A stretch of DNA of 64,000 bases from Symbiodinium natans (lineage: Eukaryota > Sar > Dinophyceae > Suessiales > Symbiodiniaceae). Both the position numbers and the translations under genes were made by a program. The stretch is from positions 592,514 to 656,513 of the forward strand of contig CAJNDS010000569.1 of the NCBI GenBank assembly GCA_905221605.1. The letters are read 5' to 3'. Every line of letters begins with the position of its first letter. Position 1 is the first letter of the stretch. Below, one piece after another: positions 35,028 to 45,567 of the stretch. The notes under the pieces were generated by a model. That model ran no database searches and was not told where the DNA came from. It was given only the letters and a program-made list of their open reading frames with translations.

Positions 35028-35590
35028 TATGAAGACTCTCACCCAAGTTAAGGCCAGTCGAAAGGTCTTAATGATGTAAGTCTACTTATGAGCACATCTC
35101 ACTTTCTTGTTATAGAATGGCTTTGAGGAGTTTCCTAGGCGAGTTCGTGACTGCAACAAGTCATCACGATTCAGACCCTTCGAGCTCACATATTTTTTTG
35201 GTGGTCAGGAAGAAGTTGCGTGCCTTAGGGTTTAGGGTTTAGGGTTTAGGGTCTAGGGTTTAGGGTGTAGGGTGTAGGGTGTTGGGTTTAGGGCTTCTAG
35301 CTTAGGGTCGAAAGCACTTCGAACCGAAAGACCAGCGAAGCTTGGCTTTCTCTTTGTGTTTGCGTTTGAAAAATGGCCTGGAAGGCTTTAGCAGGTGATC
35401 TCTTCACAGACCCTTCTCAAGAAAAGGTTTCAACTTAGGAGCAACAGGCTGTTACGGGTTCATATGTTGCAAATTAGCAGCTGGCTATTTCAAGTTGGTT
35501 TTCATATGATTGTTACCCAAAAAAACGGTCCTGATAAGCCCTTCTTCCCAAACCCTAAATTCCAATCACCTCCCCTCGGGATGAAGAGTC

Positions 35591-35644
35591 TGTCAACGCC
35601 GATCCCGCCAAGAAGGCGACTGAGGCAGAAGCGCTGTGGACCAC
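35591..35644 (-). CDS. Copy 1 exon f, VVHSASASVAFLAGSALT
   Basis: 18 codons after CACAGCAG|G. It aligns to VIASASPSVSFAAGLSLD of copy 2 (11 identities over 19 positions counting the next residue). The gapless join uses a GA donor (GACTCT). An alternative GT donor (GTGATT) seven codons further would insert DSSSRGE. Either way a GA/GT-AG intron lies here that copy 2 lacks. Confidence 0.75.
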
Positions 35645-35973
35645 CTGCTGTGACGGTTTAGGGTTTAGGGTTTAGGGTTTAGGGTTCAGGGTTTAGGGTT
35701 CAGGGTTTAGGGTTGTCAGGCTTAATTGTAGCACTTCGGCTTCTCAAGGTTTACAGCATTTGAAGGTTTTAAGGCTCTCTTGCGTGGTAAGAAGGCCTCA
35801 ACCCTAATTAAACCCTAAACCCTAAACCCTAAACCTTTATCATGGCAACTGCTACCGGCACCGGGTGGTGTGTTAGAGGCGAGTTTGCTCTTTCCCAAGG
35901 TCTAGGTTGCCCAGAAACCTAGGATGAAAAAGGGTGCCCTTCTTCTGCTGAAAGTGGCTCATAAGGGAGCCTA

Positions 35974-35977
35974 CCCC

Positions 35978-36008
<31 letters not shown>

Positions 36009-36020
36009 AAAAAAAAAAAA
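35974..36020. repeat. C25 directly followed by A22
   Basis: An abrupt switch between two long homopolymers; the A run is the only long A/T homopolymer in the window. Confidence 0.9.
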
Positions 36021-36648
36021 GGAATCAGGGCACTACTGGGCATCCATTAGGTGTACATGGGCTTGCTTTCAGGAACCCCGCCTCTGTCCCCCCTGGGTCT
36101 GAAACAGAAACAAAGGCGGGTTTAGGGTTTAGGGTTTAGGGACACTACAACACCGCGTTAGAAGCATGCCAACACAGATATTTCTACTAAAGCCTTTTGA
36201 TAACCTTTCGGGGTTGATACAAACAAAATCGTAAACCCGTTAAGGGTTTAGGGTTTAGTGTACATGCTAAACTAAAAAGCATATTCTTGAGTGTAGAGTC
36301 AGGCAAGAGATTGTCAGCACCCCCTAGCTGACACTTTGCGTCTTCTCCACGAAGCAAGAGCTCGGAGGTTGGCGGGGGTTTCGGGTTTAGGGCTGCACCC
36401 TGAACCCTAAACCCTAAACCCTAAACCCCAAACCCTAAACCCCAAACCCTAAACAAGACAGCTCGAATGCCTTGACTTCCATATCCACCTCCAGGAATGC
36501 TTGCCGGCCCCTGGGGGGCTCCTCCTGGGGCCTCCAGCTGCTGCTCGTCCTTAGGATTTAGGGTTTAGGGTTTGGCGCCCTCACTTTCGCACTTTCACGG
36601 GGTGGCCACGAGCACTATCCCTCACAGGCTTCACGTTTTCGAAGGTCT

Positions 36649-36650
<2 letters not shown>

Positions 36651-36704
<54 letters not shown>

Positions 36705-36722
36705 GAGAGAGAGAGAGAGAGA
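36651..36722. repeat. GA dinucleotide microsatellite
   Basis: About 35 GA units with two short interruptions. Confidence 0.95.
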
Positions 36723-36955
36723 TTCGTCAGGCCTGTCTCATTTTGAAGGCCCTGAACCCTGAACCCTAAACCCTGAACCCTAAACCCTGAACCCTAAACC
36801 CTAAACCCAAGCTACCAAGAGTCTGGCTTGGCCAGCCTTCCATGACTTCAGGAAGCAAGTGGGAGGCAACAGGACTCTGATCCAAGCTCGCCTCGGCTCT
36901 TTCTGGGTTGCTGCGAAGGAACTTGCTACAGTGGAGCGTTTAGGGTTCACATTGC

Positions 36956-37075
36956 TAGGGTTTAGGGTTTAGGGTTTAGGGTTTAGGGTTTAGGGTTTAG
37001 GGTTTAGGGTTTAGGGTTTAGGGTTTAGGGTTTAGGGTTTAGGGTTTAGGGTTGCGGGTTGAGGGTTTAGGGTTC
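36956..37075. repeat. Telomere-like TTTAGGG array
   Basis: About 14 perfect units followed by GTTGCGGGTTGAGGG variants. TAGGGTTCACATTGCTA occurs on both sides, a flanking direct repeat. Confidence 0.9.
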
Positions 37076-37144
37076 ACATTGCTACAGCGGAGTGTGTTGG
37101 GTTTAGGAACAAACTTCGCTACCATGACCGGTGTTTCCATATGT

Positions 37145-37250
37145 ACTTAGTTGTCCAGTACCTAGGGGTTTTAAAGGTTAACCTTTGGGAATATAAGGGG
37201 ATTTTTGTTTAACCCAAAAAGGTTAAAGGTTAGCTACTCTACTACTAAGT
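37145..37250. mobile_element. Family B element
   Basis: CTTAGTTGTCCAGTACC to CTACTCTACTACTAAG, near-identical to the copy at 31093 except for ATTTTTGTTT in the middle. Confidence 0.9.
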
Positions 37251-37373
37251 ATACATCTACGCACCAAGAGGTTTCTTCAGGTAGTGTTCGATGGGAGGTG
37301 GGGCGTCAGGCGTTCGGAAGCACCCAAGCGCCTGACAACAGCGAAGCAACAACGTCAGCAACACCACACAGCA

Positions 37374-37479
37374 ACTTAGTTGTCCAGTAACCTCGGGGGA
37401 ATGCAAGGTTAACCTTTGGGATTTTATTGGGATTCCAGTACCCGAAAAAGGGTAACGGTTACCTACTCTACTACTGAGG
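37374..37479. mobile_element. Family B element, GCAA duplication
   Basis: GCAA lies outside both ends. Diverged subtype with GGGCAATGC-like left arm and CCGAAAAAGGGTAACGG. Confidence 0.85.
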
Positions 37480-37523
37480 CAACCAACTTCTGTTCCCCCC
37501 CCCCCCCCGCCCCCCCTCCCCAC

Positions 37524-37600
37524 CCAAACCCTAAACCCTAAACCCTAAACCCTAAACCCTAAACCCTAAACCCTAAACCCTAAACCCTAAACCCTAAAAA
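37524..37600. repeat. Telomere-like CCCTAAA array
   Basis: About ten perfect units close to exon e of copy 1. Confidence 0.95.
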
Positions 37601-37628
37601 CCCCGCGCTGGCGCTTGTGACAAGGGGC

Positions 37629-37686
37629 AGGACTCATCGGGCTGGGCAATGACTGATCCATGGCATCCGTAGCACGCTCTCCCGAC
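37629..37686 (-). CDS. Copy 1 exon e, SGERATDAMDQSLPSPMSP
   Basis: Follows CATGAG|G, phase 2 in, phase 0 out at a GC donor. SGERATDAMD is identical in copy 2 (61854-61922) although six of nine codons from G to D differ, all at third positions, so selection on the protein is clear. QSLPSPMSP then lines up with copy 2 P plus ALHSRIAQ, which copy 2 splits with an intron. Confidence 0.8.
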
Positions 37687-38334
37687 CTCATGGTCACCAG
37701 ATCACAGGCTTGGACCCCTAAGGCTGTACCCTTGGGTTTGGGGGGGCCCTGTTTGAAGAATCCTCTACCCAGGACATACGGGCCATACTAGGAGTATGTT
37801 AAGGGAACCTCTTAGTAGGGGTACATGCTTAGGGGTACGAGTCTGAATCCCTTGACCCTTTGTTGTCCAGTGTCCAGGAAACACCCCCCCCAGAAACGCT
37901 TGAAGCTACCGAGCACTCATTACCAGTGTAGCACTTATAACTGGTGTGGCGTAGCACAACCCAAGATTTGATGCCCTTGAAGATGTCGAACGAAAACCCT
38001 GATGTACAGTCTTGCCACTTACCTTACAGACTTCTCGCAACCTCGACAAAGTCGCATATCGCATATATTTATGTCGGGAACCTGAGCGAGCAACACATCC
38101 AGCTCATGCCCCGCCCAACATGCACAAAAGGAGGGAGAGTCAGGGATGAAAACCCAAACTTGACATTACAATTCGCACTACGTACCCATCTCAGGTTACA
38201 CAGGCTGTACCAACTGCACCAACAACAACAATCCAGAAAGTGGCCTCAAGACATCTAAACCCGGATCTCTCAGATCCGCAAGGGCCGATAGAACCCTGTC
38301 CCTCAACTCCCTACTGCCCTTCTGTTCTCCTCAA

Positions 38335-38422
38335 ACCCTAAACCCTGAACCTAAACCCTAAACCCTAAACCCCAAACCCCAAACCCTAAACCCTAAACCC
38401 TAAACCCTAAACCCTAAACCCC
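38335..38422. repeat. Telomere-like array inside a copy-1-specific intron
   Basis: About 12 CCCTAAA and CCCCAAA units about 30 nt from the intron donor. Confidence 0.95.
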
Positions 38423-38453
38423 ATTCCCAGATACCATGCAAAAGCCCAGCGAC

Positions 38454-38489
38454 AAAGAAGCCGAGTCTGTGAAGTCCCTCAGGCCAAGC
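38454..38489 (-). CDS. Copy 1 exon d, LGLRDFTDSAS
   Basis: 36 nt between CCAAAG|G and GTCGCTG. Aligns exactly to LGLRDFTDSPS in copy 2. Phase 2 at both ends; the split codons make arginine before and leucine after, identical to copy 2. Confidence 0.83.
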
Positions 38490-38633
38490 CTTTGGATTCA
38501 AGGGCAGCCAGGAGTGCCCCCTTCCTTCCTTCTTTACTTGCGCCTCTTCCGACCTAAGGAAGCATAGAGTAATATGCATAGCTGAAAATCTATCTAGATA
38601 TGTACATAGACATATGCATATATGTAAATATGA

Positions 38634-38634
38634 A

Positions 38635-38672
<38 letters not shown>
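38634..38672. repeat. AAAT tetranucleotide microsatellite
   Basis: Nine AAAT units followed by a TA run. Confidence 0.9.
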
Positions 38673-38674
<2 letters not shown>

Positions 38675-39309
38675 ATATATATACATATTATAAAACCTCT
38701 ATAAGGTTTAGGGCGACGTGCTGTCCTTCGGCTGTGGTGTTCTGCGTCTCAAAGCTCACTAAGGCATACGACCCTAGTCAAGCAAGGCTGCCACAGGCAC
38801 ACACGTTCACCCACCTGCTCGCGCGCTCAAATACAGTAAACGGTTTAGGGTTTAGGGTTGAGGGTTTAGGGTTTCGTCGTTCGCCCACGCTGTGAAATGT
38901 GAAAGACCGCCGGTGGGAGTTGCTTAACATCCCTCTCTCCCAGCAACCGACAGCACAAGAGTTGCCCAAGGGAGGGGGGAGAAGGCTTCTTGGGGTCAAA
39001 CTTAGGTATGTAGTTAACGAGCTAAAAGCCATTTTTGGTTTTTACATATCCCGCAAGCAATGCGTTGGGTAAACTAAACCTTTTGTGCACGGACTGGGAA
39101 ACTAACCTAAACCGGACCTAAACCCTAAACCCTTAAACCCCTAAACCCGCCCGAAGTTAGCCCCGAAACCATCATCAACAACACACTCCCCACACCATGC
39201 CAACCTGTGTAATTAAGACCCCTGCTGGACGCGTGGGCGCGGTTTAGTAGGGGTATACAGTCAAGTTGGCCTTCGGGACACCCGAAGTGGTTGGGATGTT
39301 CCCCAGTAG

Positions 39310-39430
39310 TCCCGGTGTTGTAAGACAATTTCGTGGGGACCCCCTTTAGAAGCATTTGCCGGGCCTCACTGTCCCTTTTAAACTCATATGAACTCCTCTC
39401 AGATAAAATCACATAAAGCCCGTGGACCGT
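39310..39430. mobile_element. Diverged family C relative
   Basis: GCCGGGCCTCACTGTCCC, then AAACTCATATGAACTCCTC and ATCACATAAAGCCCGTGG follow the order of 4311-4616. A family A left end (TTGGGATGTTCCCC, 39290) sits beside it, as at 49143. Confidence 0.55.
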
Positions 39431-40257
39431 TGTTAAGAAAGCAACAACCAGCTTCGTCTGCTCAGGGACGGGGAGGGGAGGGGGCCCGCACACTTTTTGT
39501 CCAACATTGCAGGGATTGTCATCTGTGTTTTTTTGGGGTTCTTAAGCTACTGAAAGCTGCAGGCTCCCAGCATTTTCGAGGTTTGGGATTGGATCTTTCA
39601 AGCTCTCCAAGCAAGTGGCCACCTGTACGCGGCGCAGATTCTCGAAAGAAAGCCTTGAACCCTTCCAATCAAGGGCTTCTCAGAACTTTTGGCCTCCCTA
39701 GACCCCAAACCCCAAACCGTTTTGTTTTTTTTTTTTTTTGGGGGGGGGGAAGTTCAGGACGAGAAGCAGATGGCGCACTTCTCCATCGGAGCTTAGAACC
39801 TACGTCGGCCACTGCAAACGCTTCAGCCAACCCAAAAAACTACGCTACAACCAGGTGTTAAAACACAAATCGCAGATAGTAGGCCCCCTTACCCTTAGTC
39901 CCTAACCCTAGAACCCTTCAACAAGAAGGGGACACCTTCGCATTGACTAAAGGAGGGGCCCTAATAAGGGACCTTAGGGGACATGCAAAAGGGGACATGC
40001 AAAAGGGCTACTTAGATGTATATGGACTATATAAGGTGTATCTATAGGGGCAACCCTAAACCCTAAACCCTAAACCCCAAACCCTAAAGATTAAAAGTCC
40101 CTTCCACGGGTTCCCCCCTTACATCCCGTAAACCATCCTTAGGAGACCAAGCAGGAAGACCTTCGAACTCACACTTCGAGGGCCTCAGCATTTAGGGTTT
40201 AGGGTTTAGGGTTTAGGGTTTAGGGTTCAGGGTTTAGGGTTTGGGGTTCAGGGTACC

Positions 40258-40379
40258 TTGGGAGGTTCCCCCCTATACTAACAGGCCCTTCTTGGGGGTT
40301 CTTATTTCGAGGGAGAGGGGGGGGGGGGGGTACTAGAATCCTTCTGAAGGACTGTTCGTATACGGGAAAGCATCCCAAG
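40258..40379. mobile_element. Family A element
   Basis: TTGGGAGGTTCCCCCCTATA to GGGAAAGCATCCCAAG with a G14 centre. No clear duplication remains. Confidence 0.8.
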
Positions 40380-40677
40380 CTCCCATCATGCTGATAGTAC
40401 CAAGCTGGAACGACCTAAACATAAACCCTTTTCACCTAGGACTGCTGAGGGTTTAGGGTTTAGGGGTTTGGGGTTTGAAGTCTAGGGCTTGGCCTAACAA
40501 ACCTAAACCCTCCAACCCCTGACTAAAACTTAAAACTCAGACCCCTGGGAGGATCCAAAAAGTAGATCCCCTTAAGGGTCCCAAGAATGACCCAATTGTG
40601 GTATATGGTACTGTTTGGGGATTCAACTTTTGGGATCCTCCCAGGGAACCCTAAACCCTAAACCCTAAGCCCCAAAC

Positions 40678-40748
40678 CGGTCTGGGAAGCCCCCGGCCAT
40701 GGCCTGGACGTGGAACACTTCAATGCAAACTTTGTTGGTGAAGGTGTC
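40678..40748 (-). CDS. Copy 1 exon c, DTFTNKVCIEVFHV
   Basis: Follows CCTGAG|G and ends in phase 2 at GTTTGG. DTFTNK matches the end of exon b of copy 2 (DTFSNK), and VCIEVFHV matches the start of copy 2 exon c (VCVEIFAV). So copy 2 has an intron inside what is one exon here. The exit codon joins as arginine to exon d, as in copy 2. Confidence 0.85.
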
Positions 40749-40850
40749 CTCAGGGGAGTCGGTCTTCGACTAGTTCGACACAGCTCCGCGCCCAGCTTCG
40801 CTCAGAGCCCTCATGGGGGGAGGGGGGGGGGGGGTTGCTTCCCAACATAT

Positions 40851-40925
40851 AGGGTTTAGGGTGTAGGGCTTAGGGTTTAGGGTTTAGGGTTAGGGGTTTA
40901 GGGGTTTAGGGTTAGGGGTTTAGGA
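40851..40925. repeat. Telomere-like array filling a 207-nt intron
   Basis: TTTAGGG units with TTAGGGG variants and, nearby, a G13 run (40818-40833). Both lie within copy-1-specific intron 40749-40955. Confidence 0.9.
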
Positions 40926-40955
40926 ACCCCTTCTGCCGGAGCATGCCCAAGCGTC

Positions 40956-40991
40956 GACCAGGCGGGTGTGGAAGGCATGCGCCGACGTACC
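40956..40991 (-). CDS. Copy 1 exon b, GTSAHAFHTRLV
   Basis: Twelve codons after GGCCAG|G. AHAFHTRLV is identical to copy 2 (63270-63326), where the frame runs on into DTFSNK without an intron. The gapless join needs a GA donor (GACGCT); a GT donor one codon earlier would lose only the valine. Confidence 0.83.
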
Positions 40992-41212
40992 CTGGCCTTG
41001 TCGGAACTAACCGAGTGGGTTTAGGGTTTAGGGTTTAGGGTTTCGGGTTTAGGGTTTCGGGTCCCTACCCCAGGGCCCTTCATCTTATACAGATACATAT
41101 ACCTGATATAGTCCCTTTATACCTAAGTAGCCCCTAACCCCCAACTCACCCCTACGGCCCCTTTACAAGGGTCCATCCTTGAGTCCCTTAATGGAAGTTT
41201 CGGGCCTTGGGG

Positions 41213-41335
41213 TTGGGGCGCTTGTGCTGTTCCTCCCTTTTACTAAAACAGCTCCGGAATAGGGATTCTATGATAGGGGGGGTGCTAGAATTCTTTGTTA
41301 AGGACTGTTCGTATGAGGGGGAACACATCCCAAGG
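41213..41335. mobile_element. Family A element, diverged
   Basis: Right end GGACTGTTCGTATGAGGG and CACATCCCAAG is clear; the left end is decayed. Confidence 0.65.
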
Positions 41336-41342
41336 CCAGGCC

Positions 41343-41436
41343 TCGTTGTCTAGCATCCTAGGGCAACTGAAGGTTTTTATGTGTTGGCTTAAACTACCCC
41401 CGAAAGGGCTAAAGGTCACCTACTCTTCTACTAAGG
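41343..41436. mobile_element. Family B element, diverged
   Basis: GTTGTCTAGCATCCTAGGGC to CTACTCTTCTACTAAG, directly after a family A copy. Confidence 0.65.
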
Positions 41437-41594
41437 AAGGTGTACAAAGGTTTGGAGTTGTTTACGGCTTTCGGCTTGGGACTCCTACTGCTAGGGAAGG
41501 GGAGTAGCGAAGCTGATCATGTAGCTGGACTCGCTCATCCCACCGAGTTGTCTGAGCTTCCAAAACGAAATTGGGGCCCCAGCCAGTCGACAGC

Positions 41595-41822
41595 ACACCT
41601 TGGTAGCCCAGCAAGCACATCATAATAAGGGCACCCTTTTGTTTGAGCTGGCTACTTTAGAAAGAACATAGGGCTTAGGGTTTCTTTTCTGCGCCACCCG
41701 CCTAGCTGACTTAGGGTCTGGGGTTAGGGGTTTAATTAGGGGTTTAGGGGTTTAGGGGTTTAGGGTTTAGGGTTTCGGGCTTCCAACAAACAAGGGAAAA
41801 GGGTACCAGTGGGCTACCAAGA
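41595..41822. mobile_element. Family G element interrupted by telomere-like DNA
   Basis: Left part 41601-41665 (TTGGTAGCCCAGCAAG, AATAAGGGCACCCTTTTG) and right part 41782-41822 (GGGTACCAGTGGGCTACCAA) match one contiguous copy at 50068-50155. Between them sits about 115 nt rich in TTTAGGG and TTTAGGGG. It abuts the donor of exon a. Confidence 0.7.
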
Positions 41823-41823
41823 C

Positions 41824-41881
41824 ACAGGCCGGGTTCTGCAAGAGCTCGGCGGCCCTTGCAGCCTCTGAGCCATAGACGAAC
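41824..41881 (-). CDS. Copy 1 exon a, FVYGSEAARAAELLQNPAC
   Basis: Nineteen codons after CCCCGAG|G, ending at GTCTTG. Aligns gaplessly to FIHAADAARAAELLLNPIC of copy 2, 12 of 19 identical. Alanine-rich helix. The donor is the first two bases of the family G element. Confidence 0.8.
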
Positions 41882-42403
41882 CTCGGGGCCGGAGTGGGGG
41901 GTTTAGGGTTTAGGGTTTAGGGTTTAGGGTTTAGGGTTGAGGGCTAAGGGTTTAGGGTATCCCTGGAGCTCCTTGCCATTCCTGTGCAACTGCATCCTGC
42001 AACTCCCGTGCGTTTCTTGGCTTGGGGGTTCAGGCTCTTAAGAAGGGACTGTTGTGTTGTACCCAAAGAAATCTACTTAAGATTGTACGCGGCCTAAGAA
42101 TTCTACACGGGGCTTTATTCATATCCTACAAAAAACATTTAAGGTGCCAAAAACAGACTACCCATCATTTCCATCAAACCCTATCGGTTGATCCGGATTT
42201 TCAGAGGCCACTTCTCAGGCGTTTAGGTCCAGTGGCTTCGCGACAAAGCCAGCCCACGACTTACAGTTCCCTATTAAGCCTGTACAGCCACAAATTAGGG
42301 GCTGAATGCCCCAGCCCAAAAAAAGTTAACCTTAAGCAAAAAATAATAAAGGCTACTTACCCAGTCCCTAGAAGTAAACGCCAGGAGGCTCCGTGAAGCG
42401 GAC

Positions 42404-42481
42404 CCCTTCCAGGGAGGACCCGGGACGGTCGCGCAGGAGCATCGCGCTCAGTTCCGGCGAGTGCCGCTGGAGCCGGAGGTC
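42404..42481 (-). CDS. Exon-like block DLRLQRHSPELSAMLL
   Basis: 26 codons after CTGACGAG|G, ending at GTCCGC. Paired with 13989-14075. It may be an upstream exon of copy 1, but phases do not join directly to exon a. Confidence 0.5.
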
Positions 42482-43361
42482 CTCGTCAGGATTTTGAAGG
42501 AGGGCCATCCTAAAGCCTACACTAAAATTGCGGTAGTTCTACAACAGCTGTTGCTGCTCTAGGCAACTGCGGTTATAGTGATATCAACCCATACCACCTG
42601 CAAATTCACGCTTGCTAGGCGGAGGGGCATCCTACTTCAATCCTTACCCTAAAGCCTTCAAGGTCTTCTCGTGACCTATGGAGGAAACTTGTATAATTCT
42701 TCGATGCATCTCAGCTTTTGCTGGACTAAGACTTGAGAAACCCCGCTGCACCAGAGAGAAGGGAACATGAGGTACACATGTCGTGCTAAACCGGTTTAGG
42801 GTCCACGGTTATAGGCCGGGATCTAGGGTTCCGGAGTTCACCAAGGGTACATATTGGGCTACATTTAAGAACAAATATTGTTCTGTAGACGGTCCTCTCT
42901 GAGCCCTAAACCTAAACCCTAAACCCTAAACCCTAAACCCGAAACCCTAAACCCTAAACCCTAAACCCTAGCTCGGGGAGGGGGGGGTTGTTTCGGTGCT
43001 CTTTTTTGTGTCGGAGATCAAAAGGGCTGAGTGAATTCGGGAGGTATCCGATCCTGGTCCAGCTCGACCACAGCATCGCTCATGAGCCTGCGCAGATAGG
43101 GTTTAGGGTTTAGGGTTTAGGATTTAGGGTTTAGGGTTCAGGCTTTAGGGCTTAGGGCTGAGCTAAACAGTCTGGTCGACTGAAAGGCCCGACACCCCAA
43201 ACCCCAAACTGACCCTAAACCCTCCAGCTCGAATCCTCTTCGATGCTGTGGGGGGGGTGGGGGGGTGCGAGGTCGAATTTCTGCCAGGGAAGACATGCTC
43301 CCATTCTGGAGACGAAAGGGTTGGTTTGCTTCTGGCTTAGAGCTTTTGGCGGCGCGGAATC

Positions 43362-43492
43362 CCTAACAACCCTACTATAGGGGCCAGGATAATGACGAAT
43401 AGTATAAAAGGATTCCCTTATGGCCCTTCTATGATGATACCAGAACATCACACCAAAATCCTGTTCTAATTATTAAGGCCCCTGTGGTACCC
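43362..43492. mobile_element. Family D element, most complete
   Basis: CTACTATAGGGGCC at the left and CCTGTTCTAATTATTAAGGC with CCCCTGTGGTAC at the right, the ends being partly inverted repeats. Confidence 0.65.
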
Positions 43493-43561
43493 TAAACCCT
43501 AAACCCTAAACCCTAAACCCTAAACCCTAAACCCTAAACCCTAAACGTATGTAAACCGCAC

Positions 43562-43643
43562 CTGAGCAGCATGGAGACCGCGGACAAGTCTGAGGAGATT
43601 TTGCTGTTCTCACGCCCCAACTCCGCGCGTTGCCACATCCAAC
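43562..43643 (-). CDS. Exon-like block WMWQRAELGRENSKISSDLS
   Basis: Follows CACTGGAG|G and ends at CAG|GTGCGG. 26 full codons of a convincing helical protein with no stop. No paralogue found, so it rests on splice sites and composition alone. Confidence 0.5.
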
Positions 43644-43860
43644 CTCCAGTGTGGGGGGGGGGGGGGGTTTAGGGTTTAGGGTTTAGGGTTTAGGGTTTAG
43701 GGTTTAGGGTTTAGGGTTAGGGCCTCAACCCAAAGCCCCAACCACAATATCCCCCACATTCACCCACCCGTCCCCTGAGCTGAAGATGAATTCCAAGCCC
43801 AGGGCCAGTCAAGGCTGCAGCAAAGACCACAGCCAGGAAGAAGCCTGAGCTCATGGGTGA

Positions 43861-43962
43861 GGGTTAGGGTTTAGGGTTTAGGGTTTAGGGTTTAGGGTTT
43901 AGGGTTTAGGGTTTAGGGTTTAGGGTTTAGGGTTTAGGGTTTAGGGTTTAGGGTTTAGGGCT
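43861..43962. repeat. Telomere-like TTTAGGG array
   Basis: Fourteen perfect units. Confidence 0.95.
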
Positions 43963-44591
43963 TATGGAGGTTCACGGCGAGGGCTAAGGGCTTCGGGATA
44001 CAAAACTATACCTACAACTTACAACTTTGAAAGGGGTTGTTGCGACTGCTGTAAAACAGGAGAGTCTTTGTTTCTGGGCTCGTGTGTCAAGGAACCTCAA
44101 TCAAGCTGCCAGGATAAGGGTAATTAATTACTGTACATCATCTGCTTTCTAACCCTCTTCGGGTAACGAAAGTTTACGTGCCGTAAATAACAAGAACGAA
44201 GTATGCTTTCGGGATTCGTGGTTGACAAGGCTTCAGAGCTCTCCTTCGATTTCAGACGGAAGAACTTCCACCCTGGCTCTAAAGCAAGTTGCGCGGCTTC
44301 TTTGCGGACCCGGTGCCTCTCAGACTCTAATCCGTTCAGCCACTTGAAAGATGAACCTGAATCCCTACAAACGCAATGGGAGGGGTGGCAGAAGTAAACG
44401 AAAAGAGGCGCTTCTTTAGGCTGTCGATTTGGGGCTTTGTTTGGGGGGAGTGGGGATCTGCTAGGTACGGTCCACAGGAAGTCTCAAATTTTCAGACGAA
44501 TCTAGACCCAAGTAGGTTGGATTCCAAACTAGGCTGGCCTTTAAGACCCTCTGGAAACATCTTCCTAAACATGAACCCTCTCGAACACACC

Positions 44592-44632
44592 TTGGGATGT
44601 CCCCCCTTATACGTACACTCCTTACTAGTGCC
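44592..44632. mobile_element. Family A left half inside a family J fragment
   Basis: TTGGGATGTCCCCCCTTATA, then ACACTCCTTAC, cut off by a CCCTAAA array. Bases 44514-44590 match family J. Confidence 0.65.
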
Positions 44633-45253
44633 CTAAACCCTAAACCCTAAACCCTAAACCCTGAACCCTAAACCCTAAACCCTAAACCCCAAACCCCAAA
44701 CCCTAAACCCTAAACCCTAAACCCTACCCTCTAAGCCCTAAACCCTAAGTCTAAGTATCATCTTTCTTAGAGCTGCGGCCCATGGAGCTCGAGAATTCAA
44801 TCCCGATGACCAAGGAGATCGCGAAGCTGTTCCCCTCCTGAGGTGCAATTCAGGGCTCTCTGGCTTGAGGGCTTACGGCTTTTGTAGGGTTTGGGGTTTA
44901 GGGTTTAGGGTTTAGGGTTTAGGGTTTAGGGTTTAGGGTTTAGCCCTCTTACTATACGAACTCTATCCCTTAATTCAAGATATAGCAATGATATCCTACA
45001 ATGTAGGGCTCGTACAAACTCTACGCCTCTGCGTCTAGCTGGCGAAACCGCGGATGTCCAATTCATGCCTGATGCAGAGAATACGGGTTAGAATCTAGGG
45101 CCGGCACGAAAAGAAGAACCAACGAATAGGGAAGCGAAGCATAATTCGGCCCAAGCCTAACAGCCTATGGTCCCTCAAGCCTCCAGGCCCTATCAAAGCA
45201 CAGGCAGATGGCCCATAGGCCCCTCATGAGCAAAGGCACAAAGACGAGTCATG

Positions 45254-45404
45254 TTGGGATGTGCCCCCTTATCCTAGCCGTCCTTCATGCGGATTACAAT
45301 AGGGGGTTGTTATAATCCCTATTAAGGACTCTTAGTATAAGGGGGAACATAGGGGTTGTTATAATCCCTATTAAGGACTCTTAGTATAAGTGGGAACATG
45401 CCCA
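45254..45404. mobile_element. Family A element with duplicated right arm
   Basis: The 49-nt right arm 45302-45350 is repeated at 45351-45399 with two changes. Flanks GAGTCATG and AAGTCATG agree at 7 of 8 bases. Confidence 0.9.
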
Positions 45405-45459
45405 AAAGTCATGTGTAACTTGGAAGGTCCAACCAAGTATAGCAGGGCTTCGGGTGGTT

Positions 45460-45567
45460 CCTAGTTGTCCAGCTTTTTTTGGGCAACTGAAGGTTCGCCT
45501 TTGGGGATTCTAAAGAGATGACAATACCCCCCAAAAAGGCTAAAGTTCACATGCTCTACTACGAAGG
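45460..45567. mobile_element. Family B element, diverged
   Basis: CCTAGTTGTCCAGCTTTT to ATGCTCTACTACGAAG, same subtype as 21492. Confidence 0.75.

Larger units (their letters stand above)
27020..41881 (-). other. Unrecognised gene, copy 1
   Basis: Ten exons on minus align in order with copy 2 (56535-63975). They read in compatible phase, except that the exon between 27114 and 28038 was not found. Ends in copy 1 are unknown: upstream exons and the stop were not located. Four introns (40749-40955, 37687-38453, 34789-35590, 28106-32720) are absent from copy 2. The product, over 250 residues, is soluble-looking and not recognised. Spacing to copy 2 is about 22-24 kb, consistent with a tandem duplication. 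Confidence 0.75.

Noticed and set aside
37660-37700. Plus-strand start MASVARSPD, shared with 61860
   Set aside because: The same bases on minus read SGERATDAMD, whose conservation extends further (into LGLRDFTDS) and joins in phase with other minus exons. Third positions of the two frames coincide, so synonymous change alone could not decide.
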